Source: Xanthobacteraceae bacterium (GTDB lineage Bacteria; Pseudomonadota; Alphaproteobacteria; Rhizobiales; Xanthobacteraceae). From it: DNA of 49,577 bases. This document shows positions 17,595 to 27,147 of the stretch, piece by piece. Under the pieces are notes generated by a model. The model saw nothing but the letters and a program-made list of their open reading frames with translations, was not told where the DNA came from and did no database searches. Positions within the stretch are counted from its first letter, which is position 1. Each line of letters starts with the position of its first letter. A program made the position numbers and the translations under genes. The stretch lies in assembly GCA_030038995.1 (NCBI GenBank), contig JASHQS010000116.1:1-49577 (forward strand). Direction: 5' to 3'.

Positions 17595-18476
17595 CTATGC
17601 CCGCAAGATCGCCCGCTCATCGCCGAACACGGCGCGCTCCACGGCCTGAATGTTTTCCTCAAATAGCGGGCCGCCATAGAGACCTTCGCGCAGGATCGCA
17701 CGGCGAAGCATCTGCCGCTTCGGAGGTCGAAGCGCTTCGAAGATGGCCGCGAGCTCCTGGGGATCGTGGGACATGAGGCGGCAGATCAATTTTGCCGTCG
17801 GGTCGAATTCGCAATCGCTCAGGAAGGCGGTGAATTCCGCAAGATCGGTGATCCTCGACGTGTTGATCTCGTTCTCGAGCTGAGGAAACGCACATCCTAT
17901 CTTCCGGTCGACATTGACAATCAAAAGCACGTCGAGACTCTCGACCGCCGCACTTTGCAAAAGCTTCGTGATCGTGGCGAGCTGGGTGCCGGTGACATTG
18001 ATGTCGTTCACGAAGATGGCGTGACGGCCTTGGAAATTGGCAAGATCGTAAGTCGCGCTTTTATGGAACGGCAAATAGAACTGCTGGCGCTTCTTCAGGT
18101 CGTGCTTGCTGTATCCGCCATAGGCTTCGAATTCAGCCAGGCTGCTGATCGGTCTCCTGGGGCCCCGGGCGTCGATCGAGACAAGACGCGGAGCCTGACC
18201 ATCGGGCAATGCTTTGGCAAGTTGGCCGCAGAGAGCGCGGCACACCAGATTTGCACCGCACGGCAAGCCCCGCAGCGGCAGCGGCGGCGAAGTCAGCACC
18301 CGGCCGCGACCTTTCGCAGGCACGTCGGCGATCGCCTGCAACGCCATAGGCGCCAGCAATTCGGCGAAGTAATTCACGCTCGCCAAATGCCCGAACTTCA
18401 TAGCAGGGTAATGCGCGAAGATCGGGCTCCCCAGGCCGAACGGATAGGTACTGATGGTGTGCAGTGCTGACAGCAC
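17595..18476 (-). CDS. Phosphoribosyltransferase-like protein
   Basis: About 293 residues from GTG 18476, which has GGAG ten bases upstream; the frame is open to 18557. HAIFVNDINVTGTQLATITK resembles the PRPP-binding loop (hydrophobic-DD-x-x-TGxT) with the first acidic residue replaced by Asn. The rest (YGGYSKHDLKKRQQFYLPFH) does not match a nucleotide-salvage enzyme I know. It precedes the VanX-like gene closely. The substrate is unknown. Confidence 0.65.
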   Translation of the reverse strand: MLSALHTISTYPFGLGSPIFAHYPAMKFGHLASVNYFAELLAPMALQAIADVPAKGRGRVLTSPPLPLRGLPCGANLVCRALCGQLAKALPDGQAPRLVSIDARGPRRPISSLAEFEAYGGYSKHDLKKRQQFYLPFHKSATYDLANFQGRHAIFVNDINVTGTQLATITKLLQSAAVESLDVLLIVNVDRKIGCAFPQLENEINTSRITDLAEFTAFLSDCEFDPTAKLICRLMSHDPQELAAIFEALRPPKRQMLRRAILREGLYGGPLFEENIQAVERAVFGDERAILRA

Positions 18477-18617
18477 GCGATCGCCACTCCGTCCTCGAGC
18501 GCCGGCCCGCCAAGGGGCTGCTGCTGTTGTGCTCCACGCTCGAACGGCGCAGAGCACACAGCCTTGGACGTTAAAGCGCGACCGGCCGGTCGCGAACCGA
18601 TCGCGCTCTTGGCATTA

Positions 18618-20600
18618 CTACGGCAGCGGTTTGGTCGGTTTGAAAATATGACTGACGAAAGTGCTAGCGGGCTTCGTCACGTCGCCTGTGACGTCGCTAT
18701 GACAGCTGAAGCAATTGAAGCCCGTCTTAGAAGTGCCGTCTGTCCCCTGTTGAAAAGTCTCCATCGTGCTGTTGAACAGCATGCTGGTGCCGACCACGTT
18801 ATACGGGGGCGGGTTTGGGGGGTTTGCAGCGTTGTTGGGATAGGCGCCGTTGGGAGTGAGCTTACTGGGCTGGCCGCCGCCGAAGGTCCAGGTCGAGCCG
18901 ATCATGAGGTAATTGTACCGCGGATCGGTGCCGGCGCCCCCGGCGCTCAGTTGCGCTTGTACATTGGTGTCGATCGAGATGATCTCGGTGTTGGCGGCGG
19001 CCGGCGTCTTGTCCTCGTTGTTGGGAACACCGTTGGAGGCGACGCCCCAAGGCTTCATGCGCAGGACGTTGCTTGGCGGCAAGATCGCTGCCGATGTCGT
19101 ATATGCAACGATATGCCCCGACAGGTTCGGCGACGACGGGCACTGTTTTGTGGGTTGATTGCTGTTCGGACAAAGAACCGCCAGTTCGGCGTTATACGGC
19201 GCGGCGGCGCCATTGGCCGAGAACAGCCAGTTGCCTGTCGTGCTCTGCTGGACGGTTAACGTCTTTCCACCGCTGTTGTACTGATAGGTCGCGAGCGGCG
19301 TATTGCGCAGGTGCTCGAATGTGGCCCAGATCATTTCCGGATGATTCTTGGCGCTGCCCACGAAATGCGCACCGACCAGCGCGACCCTGGCGGGTTTGGT
19401 TCCGGTGGGCACCCAATCTCTCGGGTTGCTCGTATTGTAGGTCGGCACATTGGCTTGCGTGGTGATGTAGCCCTGCGCGTTGTTGGGCAGAGTCGCCGCG
19501 TCCACCCAGGAGAGCTTGACTTCGACGGCGAGCGCGTCGCCGTCCGGGAAGCTCGGCGGCCCGCCATGGGCCTTCGAGAAATTCTCGATCGCCGTCAGGT
19601 CATTTGCCGAGGTGGGGAACAGGCCGTAAGTGGCCGGATTGTTGGGGTTGTAATACGGCGCTATGCCGCCCTGCGTCTTGCGGCCGGTGAGGTACCAGGC
19701 GTAGACATCGTTGACCAGGGTCTCATAGAAAATCACCGAATTCTGCTGCGAGTTCAGCACGCCATTGCCGCCAGCCTGGCCCGGCCCGAGATTGTCGACG
19801 ACGCCGGTGCCGGCTTCAACGAAGACCGGGCCGCTGCCGGTGTTGAACTGGATCAGCACCCTCGCGGCGGTCAACGCGTCGGCGACCTGCTGACGTTGGG
19901 CCGTTGCGCTCAGTGCCGTGGGGCCGCTCGACGGCTGCAGCAAGCCAGTCAAGCGGCCGAGCGTTTGCGGCAGCATGTCGGCGGTCACATTCGGCGTAAC
20001 CGTCACGAGGTTGTTGTTGGCATCGCGGAACACCGCCTTGCCGTCGGGGCCGGTCTCGACCGTGGCAATCCGGGCTTGCCTATTTCCCGGAAGGCTCAGC
20101 GTGGTGATGCCCGCGTTGCCCGGTGCGGTGACGAATTCGCGCACATGGCCTGCGGCGTCCATAATAACCGGCAGGCCGTCGGGACCGGCTTGCGCCGCGC
20201 GCAGCGCGAAATTCCGCGGGCCGAAGGTGTTCTGCGCCACCAGGGTGCCGTTACTGACCTGATAGAAGACCTGCGTGTCGAACACGCGGCCACCCTTATA
20301 GGGGCCTGATGCCGGAGAGGTCAGCCACAGAAACATCCGCTCGGACCATTTGTAGAAATTACAATTATTACTGGTGTTGAGCAGGATGCTGTCGGCCGGC
20401 GAGACCGGTACGTTGAGGAAGGGAGGCCCGGATTCGAACCAGCTTTTGAACTCGCTCGCCGGCACGACGCAGGTCGGATCGGGATTGGGCGGCAGGACCT
20501 GCGCGTCGGCGGTTCCTGCCAAACCAGCCGCGAAGCATGCACCAAGGCCGACGAGGCCAGCCTTTGCCAGGGATTTCGATGATTGCCGGAAGTTTTTCAT
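18618..20600 (-). CDS. Large secreted protein with one haem-c motif
   Basis: About 660 residues from ATG 20600, or 19 more from ATG 20657. A Sec signal peptide (AKAGLVGLGACFAAGLAGTADA) follows the second start. Near the C-terminus NCFSCHSDV is a CxxCH haem-binding motif. The long middle part has no motif I recognise. The protein is probably periplasmic and may accept electrons. It lies downstream of the hyp operon on the same strand, with about 175 bp between, so co-transcription is possible but not shown. Confidence 0.75.
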   Translation of the reverse strand: MKNFRQSSKSLAKAGLVGLGACFAAGLAGTADAQVLPPNPDPTCVVPASEFKSWFESGPPFLNVPVSPADSILLNTSNNCNFYKWSERMFLWLTSPASGPYKGGRVFDTQVFYQVSNGTLVAQNTFGPRNFALRAAQAGPDGLPVIMDAAGHVREFVTAPGNAGITTLSLPGNRQARIATVETGPDGKAVFRDANNNLVTVTPNVTADMLPQTLGRLTGLLQPSSGPTALSATAQRQQVADALTAARVLIQFNTGSGPVFVEAGTGVVDNLGPGQAGGNGVLNSQQNSVIFYETLVNDVYAWYLTGRKTQGGIAPYYNPNNPATYGLFPTSANDLTAIENFSKAHGGPPSFPDGDALAVEVKLSWVDAATLPNNAQGYITTQANVPTYNTSNPRDWVPTGTKPARVALVGAHFVGSAKNHPEMIWATFEHLRNTPLATYQYNSGGKTLTVQQSTTGNWLFSANGAAAPYNAELAVLCPNSNQPTKQCPSSPNLSGHIVAYTTSAAILPPSNVLRMKPWGVASNGVPNNEDKTPAAANTEIISIDTNVQAQLSAGGAGTDPRYNYLMIGSTWTFGGGQPSKLTPNGAYPNNAANPPNPPPYNVVGTSMLFNSTMETFQQGTDGTSKTGFNCFSCHSDVTGDVTKPASTFVSHIFKPTKPLP

Positions 20601-20680
20601 TTTCGTCCGTCCCTCTTTCTCTCCTGAGGATTTCGATGATTGCCGGAAGTTTTCCATTTTCGTCGCTCCCTCTTCTCTGC
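20571..20680. repeat. Duplicated translation start region (57-bp offset)
   Basis: Two copies of about 53 bp (20571-20623 and 20628-20680) each contain an AG-rich ribosome-binding region and an ATG followed by codons for NFRQSSKS. The offset is 57 bp, exactly 19 codons, so both starts are in the same frame of the haem-c protein gene. Confidence 0.85.
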
Positions 20681-20774
20681 AGATGCTTTCACACCAGTAC
20701 TGACTGCAATGTTGGCGATTGCTGTCCACAGCAACTAAGGCAATTGCCGTTTGCCTCCGCTCATTTCATTTGGT

Positions 20775-21485
20775 CTACCGGTTGATGGGCGTCCTTTCGC
20801 CCACAGCCGATGCCGCCCGAGGAGGGGATTTGCCCTCCGCAGGCGCGCCCCCGGGCGGTTTGCTCCTCAAGTCGTCCCAATAATCGGCGCGCAACGTCTC
20901 GGCCGGCAGCTCACCGGGCGCCAACGGCCGGTCGATCGTCTCGACGTTGAAATTGCGGCTGAGCGGCGCCGCCCAAATTCGGGTCGAGAGCGTGACCTTG
21001 AAAATCTCGAACAGCCGCCTGTCTGCCTTGGTCTCGGCCGCGGTGCCCAGCCGGTCGGAAAGCTCGTAGAATGCCCGCGGCACGAAGTCCTCGCGCAACT
21101 TGACGAACACCGTCCTGCGGCGATCGCTCACCCACCATTCGAACTTCATGGAGCTGTTGCACTTCATGCCGCAATCGGCGTCGGCAATCACCTTGTAGCG
21201 GTCGCGTCCGACGACGCCGGTCACATAGTCGATGGCATCGCGCACGCCCGGCCCAGGGTGAGCGCCGACGACGTAGAGATCGTCACGACTCCAGAGCCCG
21301 TCCTTGGACAAAGCTTCGGCCGCGGCCTGCATCGCGCGATAGCCGACGGCCGTGCCCCACCACAAAGACCCGATGTGCTTGGTAATGGCGGCGTTGTAAT
21401 CGATCTCCTTGACCTCGCCGCGATCCTTGATGCGGACGACGGTTGCATCGACGGGCGTGACGGCGGCGGCATCATTGCTGTGCAT
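20775..21485 (-). CDS. FmdE-like protein in hyp operon
   Basis: 236 residues from ATG 21485. The segments SLWWGTAVGYRAMQAAAEAL, VGAHPGPGVRDAIDYVTGVV and CGMKCNSSMKFEWW recall the FmdE fold (subunit E of formylmethanofuran dehydrogenase and its bacterial relatives, where G-x-x-x-G-xRA and DAIQ..TG motifs recur). CGMKC could bind a metal. It follows hypE by 50 bp and so is probably the last gene of the hyp operon. Its role there is unknown; a cofactor or metal-handling role is inference. Confidence 0.6.
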   Translation of the reverse strand: MHSNDAAAVTPVDATVVRIKDRGEVKEIDYNAAITKHIGSLWWGTAVGYRAMQAAAEALSKDGLWSRDDLYVVGAHPGPGVRDAIDYVTGVVGRDRYKVIADADCGMKCNSSMKFEWWVSDRRRTVFVKLREDFVPRAFYELSDRLGTAAETKADRRLFEIFKVTLSTRIWAAPLSRNFNVETIDRPLAPGELPAETLRADYWDDLRSKPPGGAPAEGKSPPRAASAVGERTPINR

Positions 21486-21535
21486 GGGCGATCCTTCCCG
21501 TTTTTCGAGTCCCCGGTGCTGCGGCTTCGCCGCGG

Positions 21536-22603
21536 CTAGCAAATTCTCGGCAGCTGCTCCCCAACCAGCATGTCGACGATGCGGCGACCGCCAAACATGG
21601 TCTGCATGACCACACGTCCCGGCGGTCCGTCGGTTGCATGACCGATGATTGCGCTGTCGCGGCCGAGCGGATGGTTGCGCATCGCGGTGAGCGCCGCTTC
21701 CGCTTGATCCGGCGGCACGACGCACAAGATCTTGCCTTCGTTGGCGAGGTAAAGCGGGTCGAGCCCGAGGATTTCGCAAAACGCCCTGACCTCTTCGCGG
21801 ATCGGCGTTGCGGCTTCATCGATCTCGATGGCGACCTGGGACGCCTCGGCGATCTCATTGAGCACCGTGGCGAGTCCGCCGCGGGTGGCGTCGCGCATGA
21901 AACGAATGCCGGGCGCCGCCGCCAGCACGGTCTCGATCAAGCCGTGCAGGCAGGCGCAATCGCTCTCGATCAAGGTGTCGAGCGCCATGTCGCCCCGCGC
22001 ACAAAGGATGGCGGCGCCATGATCGCCGAGCAGGCCGTTGACCAGCATCACGTCGCCCGGACGCGCGCTGTCCACGCCAAGCGTGAGCCCTTTGCGGATC
22101 ACGCCGATACCGGTGGTGGTGATGAACAGCTTGTCGCAGGCGCCGCGCTGGACCACCTTGGTGTCGCCAGTGACGATGGCGACGCCGGCCGCGCGCGCGG
22201 TCATCGCCATGGAGCGCGCCACCTTGCGCAGGAGGTCGATGCTCGTACCCTCTTCAATGATGACGGCACACGACAAATACAGCGGCGTCGCGGCACCGAC
22301 GGCGAGGTCGTTGACGGTGCCGCAAACGGCGAGGTCGCCGATGTTGCCGCCGGGGAAGAACAGCGGATCGACCACGAAGGAATCCGTGGTAAACGCCAGC
22401 CGGTCGCCATGCAGAGCGAGTTCGGCCAGATCGAACCGGGCCTGATCCTCCAGAGGCGCCAGCGCGTGATCGTCGAACACCGCTACGAACACGTCGTCGA
22501 TCAGATCCTTCATCGCCTTGCCACCGCCGCCATGGGCGAGCGTCACCGTCTCGACGTTGAGCTTGCCGAGCTTGCGGGTGCGGATGAACGGCGCGACGTT
22601 CAT
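21536..22603 (-). CDS. hypE: Hydrogenase maturation protein HypE
   Basis: 355 residues. HypE dehydrates the carbamoyl group it receives from HypF to a thiocyanate on its C-terminal cysteine, supplying CN ligands for the Fe of the [NiFe] site. The PurM-like ATP-binding start (LAHGGGGKAMKDLIDDVF) and the essential terminal PRIC are both present. ATG 22603 overlaps the hypD stop by 4 bp (ATGA). Confidence 0.96.
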   Translation of the reverse strand: MNVAPFIRTRKLGKLNVETVTLAHGGGGKAMKDLIDDVFVAVFDDHALAPLEDQARFDLAELALHGDRLAFTTDSFVVDPLFFPGGNIGDLAVCGTVNDLAVGAATPLYLSCAVIIEEGTSIDLLRKVARSMAMTARAAGVAIVTGDTKVVQRGACDKLFITTTGIGVIRKGLTLGVDSARPGDVMLVNGLLGDHGAAILCARGDMALDTLIESDCACLHGLIETVLAAAPGIRFMRDATRGGLATVLNEIAEASQVAIEIDEAATPIREEVRAFCEILGLDPLYLANEGKILCVVPPDQAEAALTAMRNHPLGRDSAIIGHATDGPPGRVVMQTMFGGRRIVDMLVGEQLPRIC

Positions 22604-23730
22604 ACCGCCTCCTTGAAGCGCTTCACGCCGCCGTACCGGTAGTAGGCAGCGCAGGCGCCTTCCGACGACACCATCAGCGCGCCGAGCGGTTTCTCCGGCG
22701 TGCACGCCGAGCCGAACACCTTGCATTGCCAGGGCTTGATCACACCCTTGAGCACCTCGCCGCACTGGCACGATTTCGGATCGGCGATTTTCAGATTGGG
22801 AATCGCGAACTTTTGCTCGGCGTCGTAGCGGGCATATTCATCGCGCAACTTGACACCGGAGTGATCGATCGAGCCGAGCCCGCGCCACTCGAAGAACTGG
22901 CGCAGTTCGTATACCTTGGACACCGCCTGAAGCGCTGCGGCATTGCCGCCGTCAGGCACGATGCGGGCATACTGGTTTTCGATCTCGCTTCGGCCCTCCT
23001 TGATCTGTTTCAGCACCATCCAGATAGATTGCAGGATATCGAGCGGCTCGAAGCCTGCGACTACCATCGGCTTGTTGTAGAAATTGGCGATGAACTCGTA
23101 GGGCGCGGTGCCGATCACCATCGACACATGGCCCGGCCCGAGAAAGCCATCGAGCTGAAGACCCGGGCTGTCGAGGATCGCCTTGATGGTGGGAACAATA
23201 GTGATGTGATTGCAGAATACCGAAAAATTCTCGATGCCCTCGGCTTCCGCCTGCAGGATGGTCAGCGCGGTGGACGGCATCGTGGTCTCGAAGCCGAGCG
23301 CGAAGAACACCACCTCGCGATCGGGGTTCTTGCGCGCCAGCGCCAGCGCATCCATCGGCGAATAGACCATGCGCACGTCGGTGCCCTCGGCCTTGGCCTG
23401 CAGCAGACTCTTCTTTGAGCCGGGCACCCGCATGGCGTCGCCAAAGGTCGCGAAGATCACTTTCGGATTTTCGGCGATCGACACGCAATCGTCGACGCGG
23501 CCCATCGGCAGCACGCAGACTGGACAGCCCGGCCCGTGGATCAATTCGATTTCCTTCGGCAGCATGCCTTCGAGGCCGTAGCGGAAGATCGAATGGGTGT
23601 GGCCGCCGCAGACCTCCATGATGTAGACCGGCCGCCCCGGCGGCATGGTCATGGTCGAGACCAGCGACTCGATTTCCTTTATCAGGACGCGGGCCGTCTG
23701 GCCGTCACGGAATTCATCTACGTATTTCAT
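22600..23730 (-). CDS. hypD: Hydrogenase maturation protein HypD
   Basis: 376 residues. HypD is the iron-sulfur scaffold on which, with HypC, the Fe(CN)2CO unit is built. Conserved CGGHTHSIFRYG, GPGCPVCVLP and the C-terminal cysteine region (CQCGEVLKGVIKPWQC) are intact. It overlaps the preceding SIS gene and the following hypE by 4 bp each, so the genes are translationally coupled. Confidence 0.97.
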   Translation of the reverse strand: MKYVDEFRDGQTARVLIKEIESLVSTMTMPPGRPVYIMEVCGGHTHSIFRYGLEGMLPKEIELIHGPGCPVCVLPMGRVDDCVSIAENPKVIFATFGDAMRVPGSKKSLLQAKAEGTDVRMVYSPMDALALARKNPDREVVFFALGFETTMPSTALTILQAEAEGIENFSVFCNHITIVPTIKAILDSPGLQLDGFLGPGHVSMVIGTAPYEFIANFYNKPMVVAGFEPLDILQSIWMVLKQIKEGRSEIENQYARIVPDGGNAAALQAVSKVYELRQFFEWRGLGSIDHSGVKLRDEYARYDAEQKFAIPNLKIADPKSCQCGEVLKGVIKPWQCKVFGSACTPEKPLGALMVSSEGACAAYYRYGGVKRFKEAV

Positions 23731-24419
23731 GCCGCGGCTCCTTTTGTCGTTGCCGATCCGCGGTCATCGGCCAGCAGCGTATGCACGAGATCCCACAGGA
23801 TGTGATAGGCGGCGACGTGACATTCCTGGGTGCGGTGAATAGACGTGGTCGGCACCACCAGGCAAAAATCGACGACGCCGGCCGATTTCATCTTGCCGCC
23901 ATCGCCGCCCGCTAGGCCGATTGTGACGATGCCCAGCTCCTTCGCCTTGGCGAACGCCGCCATCAGGTTGGAGGAATTGCCGCTTGTCGAGATGCCGACC
24001 AGCGCGTCGCCCTTGTGGCCTTGCGCCAGAAGCTGACGGACAAAGACGTGCTCGAAGCCCAGGTCGTTGCCGACCGCTGAGATCATCGCCAGATCGGCGA
24101 CGAGATTGATGGCGGCCAGCGCCGGACGTCCCGCAGTGATCGGGTGCACGAATTCCACGGCGACATGAGACGCATCGCAACTCGAGCCGCCATTGCCCAT
24201 GGAGAACATCCGACCGCCGCTACGGTAGACCTCCGCCAGCGCCTTGGCGGCGGCGACCAGCACGGGTCCTTGCTCGCCGAAGAAGCGCGCATTCGTCTCG
24301 CGGGAGTCGCGGGCTTTCTCCTCGACCGAATGCAGCAATGCGGCATCGAGCCGCCCCGGCGCTTGCGGCTGGCCGTGCAGGAACGGATAAAGCGCCTTGA
24401 GGTCGCCTTCGCTGGACAT
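23727..24419 (-). CDS. SIS-domain protein (GmhA-like)
   Basis: 230 residues with the sugar-isomerase fold signature MGNGGSSCDASH and ISTSGNSSN, closest in look to phosphoheptose isomerases. It lies between hypC and hypD and overlaps hypD by 4 bp. I recall such SIS genes inside hyp clusters of high-affinity hydrogenase loci, but the function there is not known to me. No lipopolysaccharide heptose genes are nearby, so a role in heptose synthesis is unlikely. Confidence 0.85.
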   Translation of the reverse strand: MSSEGDLKALYPFLHGQPQAPGRLDAALLHSVEEKARDSRETNARFFGEQGPVLVAAAKALAEVYRSGGRMFSMGNGGSSCDASHVAVEFVHPITAGRPALAAINLVADLAMISAVGNDLGFEHVFVRQLLAQGHKGDALVGISTSGNSSNLMAAFAKAKELGIVTIGLAGGDGGKMKSAGVVDFCLVVPTTSIHRTQECHVAAYHILWDLVHTLLADDRGSATTKGAAA

Positions 24420-24432
24420 GATTTGACGCTCC

Positions 24433-24714
24433 TTACCCGGCCGCCGACAACCGCATCGCTTCGATTTCGCCCTGTGCCTCGCCGAGCTCGAACAGGATTT
24501 TCAAGGTTTGCGCCGCCTCTTCCTCGTTGATCCGGCTCATGGCGAAGCCGACGTGAACCAGAACCCACCAGCCGATGCAGTCTTCGACGGTCGTACCGTC
24601 CTCTACGACGCAGGCTACGTTTACCTCGCGCTGTACGCCGCCCACATCGACCATCGCCAGTTTGCGCTCGACGTCGGTAATTCTGACGATCCGACCTGGA
24701 ATTCCCAAACACAT
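24433..24714 (-). CDS. hypC: Hydrogenase maturation chaperone HypC
   Basis: 93 residues beginning MCLGIPGRIV; the cysteine after the initiator Met is the essential residue that holds the Fe centre while HypD decorates it. GFAMSRINEEEA matches the C-terminal helix region. There is a 13-bp gap to the SIS gene and 30 bp after hypF. Confidence 0.96.
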   Translation of the reverse strand: MCLGIPGRIVRITDVERKLAMVDVGGVQREVNVACVVEDGTTVEDCIGWWVLVHVGFAMSRINEEEAAQTLKILFELGEAQGEIEAMRLSAAG

Positions 24715-24744
24715 GGCGTTACTCCCATTCCGCAGGCTGGCGCA

Positions 24745-27147
24745 TCAGGCGGCTCGTGCGTCGATCTCGCGGGCTGCGGCGATGGCCGCCTGCCCCAGCG
24801 CCAGCCCGCCATCGTTCATCGGGACTTGCGACTGGCTAAGACAGGTCAGCCCACTCTCGTCGATACGGGTTACGCATGCTTCCAATAGCGTCTTGTTCTG
24901 GAAGCATCCGCCTGTAAGCACGACGGTATCGATCGGCTCGGTATCCGATCGTCTCGCAAGGCGTACCGCCATATCCGCGACCGCGATTGCAAGGCCGAGA
25001 TGAAACCGGGCGGAAACGACCGACGCCGGCGTTCGCGATCTCAGGTCTTCCAGCAAAGCCTGCCACATCGGTCGCGGCTCGAGGATTTCCAGGCCGGCCT
25101 TCGACATCGTCTGGCAGAAAGAATAGAATCCGCGCGACTTGGCAGCGGCGCAGGCATCGTCGTCGATGAGGTCTTCGAATTCCATCGCGGCCTGGCCTTC
25201 GAACAGCACTCTGTCCGCGCAAAGCCCTACTGCCGCGGCCGCCGCATCAAATAGCCGCCCGCAGGAACTGGCCGCGGGCACGTTGACGGCGCTCGCCAGC
25301 ATGCGGTCAATGATGGCGCGCGGCTTGCCGGCGAGATAGCGCGCCAATTCCAGGTCGCCGAAATCGCGCTGCAATGCCTCCCAACCGAATGCCGCGATCA
25401 AGTGGGCGTAGGTGTTGCGCCAGGGCTCGTGAACGGCTTGCGCGCCGCCGGGCATCGCAACCGGCTTGAATGCGGCCAGGCGCCTGAAATTACGATAGTC
25501 GGCCCGCAGAAACTCGCCGCCCCAAAGGCTGGCGTCGGCGCCGAATCCCATCCCGTCCAGAACCACGCCCAGCACCGGCGCAGCGTCCAGCTCCCGGCCG
25601 TTCTCCACCATCGCGCTCGCAATATGGGCGTGATGATGCTGAACGTCGTGCAGCACGCCGCCGCCGGAAGCTCGCTGCCTGGCCAATTTGCTCGACAAAT
25701 ATTCGGGATGCGTATCGGCCGCGAAAACGCGCGGCCGGCAGTTGTAGAGTTCGCAATAGAGCTCCAGGTGCTTCTGATAGTCGTCGAACGTCGCGGCGTC
25801 CTCCAAATCTCCCTGATGCTGGGACAGGATAGCCGCTCCGTCCTTGACCAAGCAGAAAGTGGACTTCAACTCGCCGCCGAAGGCCAGGACTTCCGGCGCG
25901 TCGGCAAGGCTCTTCGGCAACGCGATCGGACTTGGCGCGAAGCCGCGCGCCCGGCGCAGCGTCCTGGCCCGGCCGCCCATGACGCGAACGACGGAATCGT
26001 CGATCCGGTTGGCGATGTCGCGGTCGTGGAGCAGCGCGCTGTCGGCAATGGCGCCGAGCTTGACGCGAACCTCGGCGTTGTCGGTAACCTGAGGTTCGTG
26101 AGAGATATTGCCACTGGTCATGACCAGCGGCACATCGAATTCCTCCAGGATCAGCTTGTGCAGCGGCGTATACGGCAGCATAAATCCCAGCGTACCCAGG
26201 CTTGGCGCAACGCTCGCGGGCAGACGTTGAAGCCCGTCCGCGCGCAACAGGACGATCGGTGCCGCCGGGCTGTGCAGAAGCTCCGATTCGAGAGGCGAAA
26301 TCGATGCGAAGCGCCGGATGACTGTTTGGTCCCGCGCCATCAGCGCAAACGGTTTTCCAAACCGCCGCTTCCGCGCGCGCAGCCGGTCTACAGCGCTGCC
26401 ATTGGTCGCATCGCAGGCAAGATGAAATCCGCCGAGACCGCGGATGGCGAGGATCTTGCCGTCTTTGATCTGACGCACGGCCGCGTCAAGCGGTGCGAGC
26501 GACAGCTCATCGGCCGGGATCGTGCCATCGAGCGATTCAAGCCATAGCTTCGGCCCACACTCCGGACAGGCGATGGCCTGGGCATGAAACCGCCGGTCCG
26601 CCGGCTCGTGATATTCGGCGGCACATGCTTCGCACATCGCAAATGCGGCCATGGTCGTGCGCGTCCGGTCATAGGGCACGCCCGTCACAATCGAAATGCG
26701 CGGTCCGCAATGTGTGCAATTCGTGAACGGGTAGCGGTAACGCCGTTCGCGCTCGTCGAGCACCTCGGCCCAGCACGCCGGGCACGTGGCCGCATCGGCA
26801 GCGACATTGGTGCGTGTTTCGCCGCCGGCGCTGCTCGCAATGCAAAAGTTTTCGAATGTCACGACTTCGTCGAGATGATGGATATCGAGACTTTCGATGC
26901 ACGACAGCGGCGGAGGATTCGCTTCCAGGCAGCTCAAAAAGCGGGCAATGCGCTTCTTTTCTCCCGTCGCCCTGATGAGGACGCCGCGGCTGTCGTTTAG
27001 AACGTGTCCGACAAGATCGTTCTCTCTTGCCAGACGCCACACCGTCGGTCTGAAGCCCACGCCCTGCACCGTGCCGCGGACGCGAATCTCGACCGTCTCG
27101 AGGCCGTGGGGCAGCCCCATCTCCACGGCGCCGGCGCTTGCGTACAT
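24745..27147 (-). CDS. hypF: Carbamoyltransferase HypF
   Basis: 800 residues with the full HypF domain order: acylphosphatase (VRGTVQGVGFRPTVWRLA), zinc fingers (CPACWAEVLD, NCTHCGPR, CEAC, CPECGP), YrdC-like and Kae1-like domains (HHHAHIASAM). It makes carbamoyl-adenylate from carbamoyl phosphate and loads HypE. Start 27147 has GAGGAG two bases upstream, rather close; ATG 27120 is possible. It heads the leftward operon and is divergent from the hydrogenase-like gene. Confidence 0.95.
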   Translation of the reverse strand: MYASAGAVEMGLPHGLETVEIRVRGTVQGVGFRPTVWRLARENDLVGHVLNDSRGVLIRATGEKKRIARFLSCLEANPPPLSCIESLDIHHLDEVVTFENFCIASSAGGETRTNVAADAATCPACWAEVLDERERRYRYPFTNCTHCGPRISIVTGVPYDRTRTTMAAFAMCEACAAEYHEPADRRFHAQAIACPECGPKLWLESLDGTIPADELSLAPLDAAVRQIKDGKILAIRGLGGFHLACDATNGSAVDRLRARKRRFGKPFALMARDQTVIRRFASISPLESELLHSPAAPIVLLRADGLQRLPASVAPSLGTLGFMLPYTPLHKLILEEFDVPLVMTSGNISHEPQVTDNAEVRVKLGAIADSALLHDRDIANRIDDSVVRVMGGRARTLRRARGFAPSPIALPKSLADAPEVLAFGGELKSTFCLVKDGAAILSQHQGDLEDAATFDDYQKHLELYCELYNCRPRVFAADTHPEYLSSKLARQRASGGGVLHDVQHHHAHIASAMVENGRELDAAPVLGVVLDGMGFGADASLWGGEFLRADYRNFRRLAAFKPVAMPGGAQAVHEPWRNTYAHLIAAFGWEALQRDFGDLELARYLAGKPRAIIDRMLASAVNVPAASSCGRLFDAAAAAVGLCADRVLFEGQAAMEFEDLIDDDACAAAKSRGFYSFCQTMSKAGLEILEPRPMWQALLEDLRSRTPASVVSARFHLGLAIAVADMAVRLARRSDTEPIDTVVLTGGCFQNKTLLEACVTRIDESGLTCLSQSQVPMNDGGLALGQAAIAAAREIDARAA

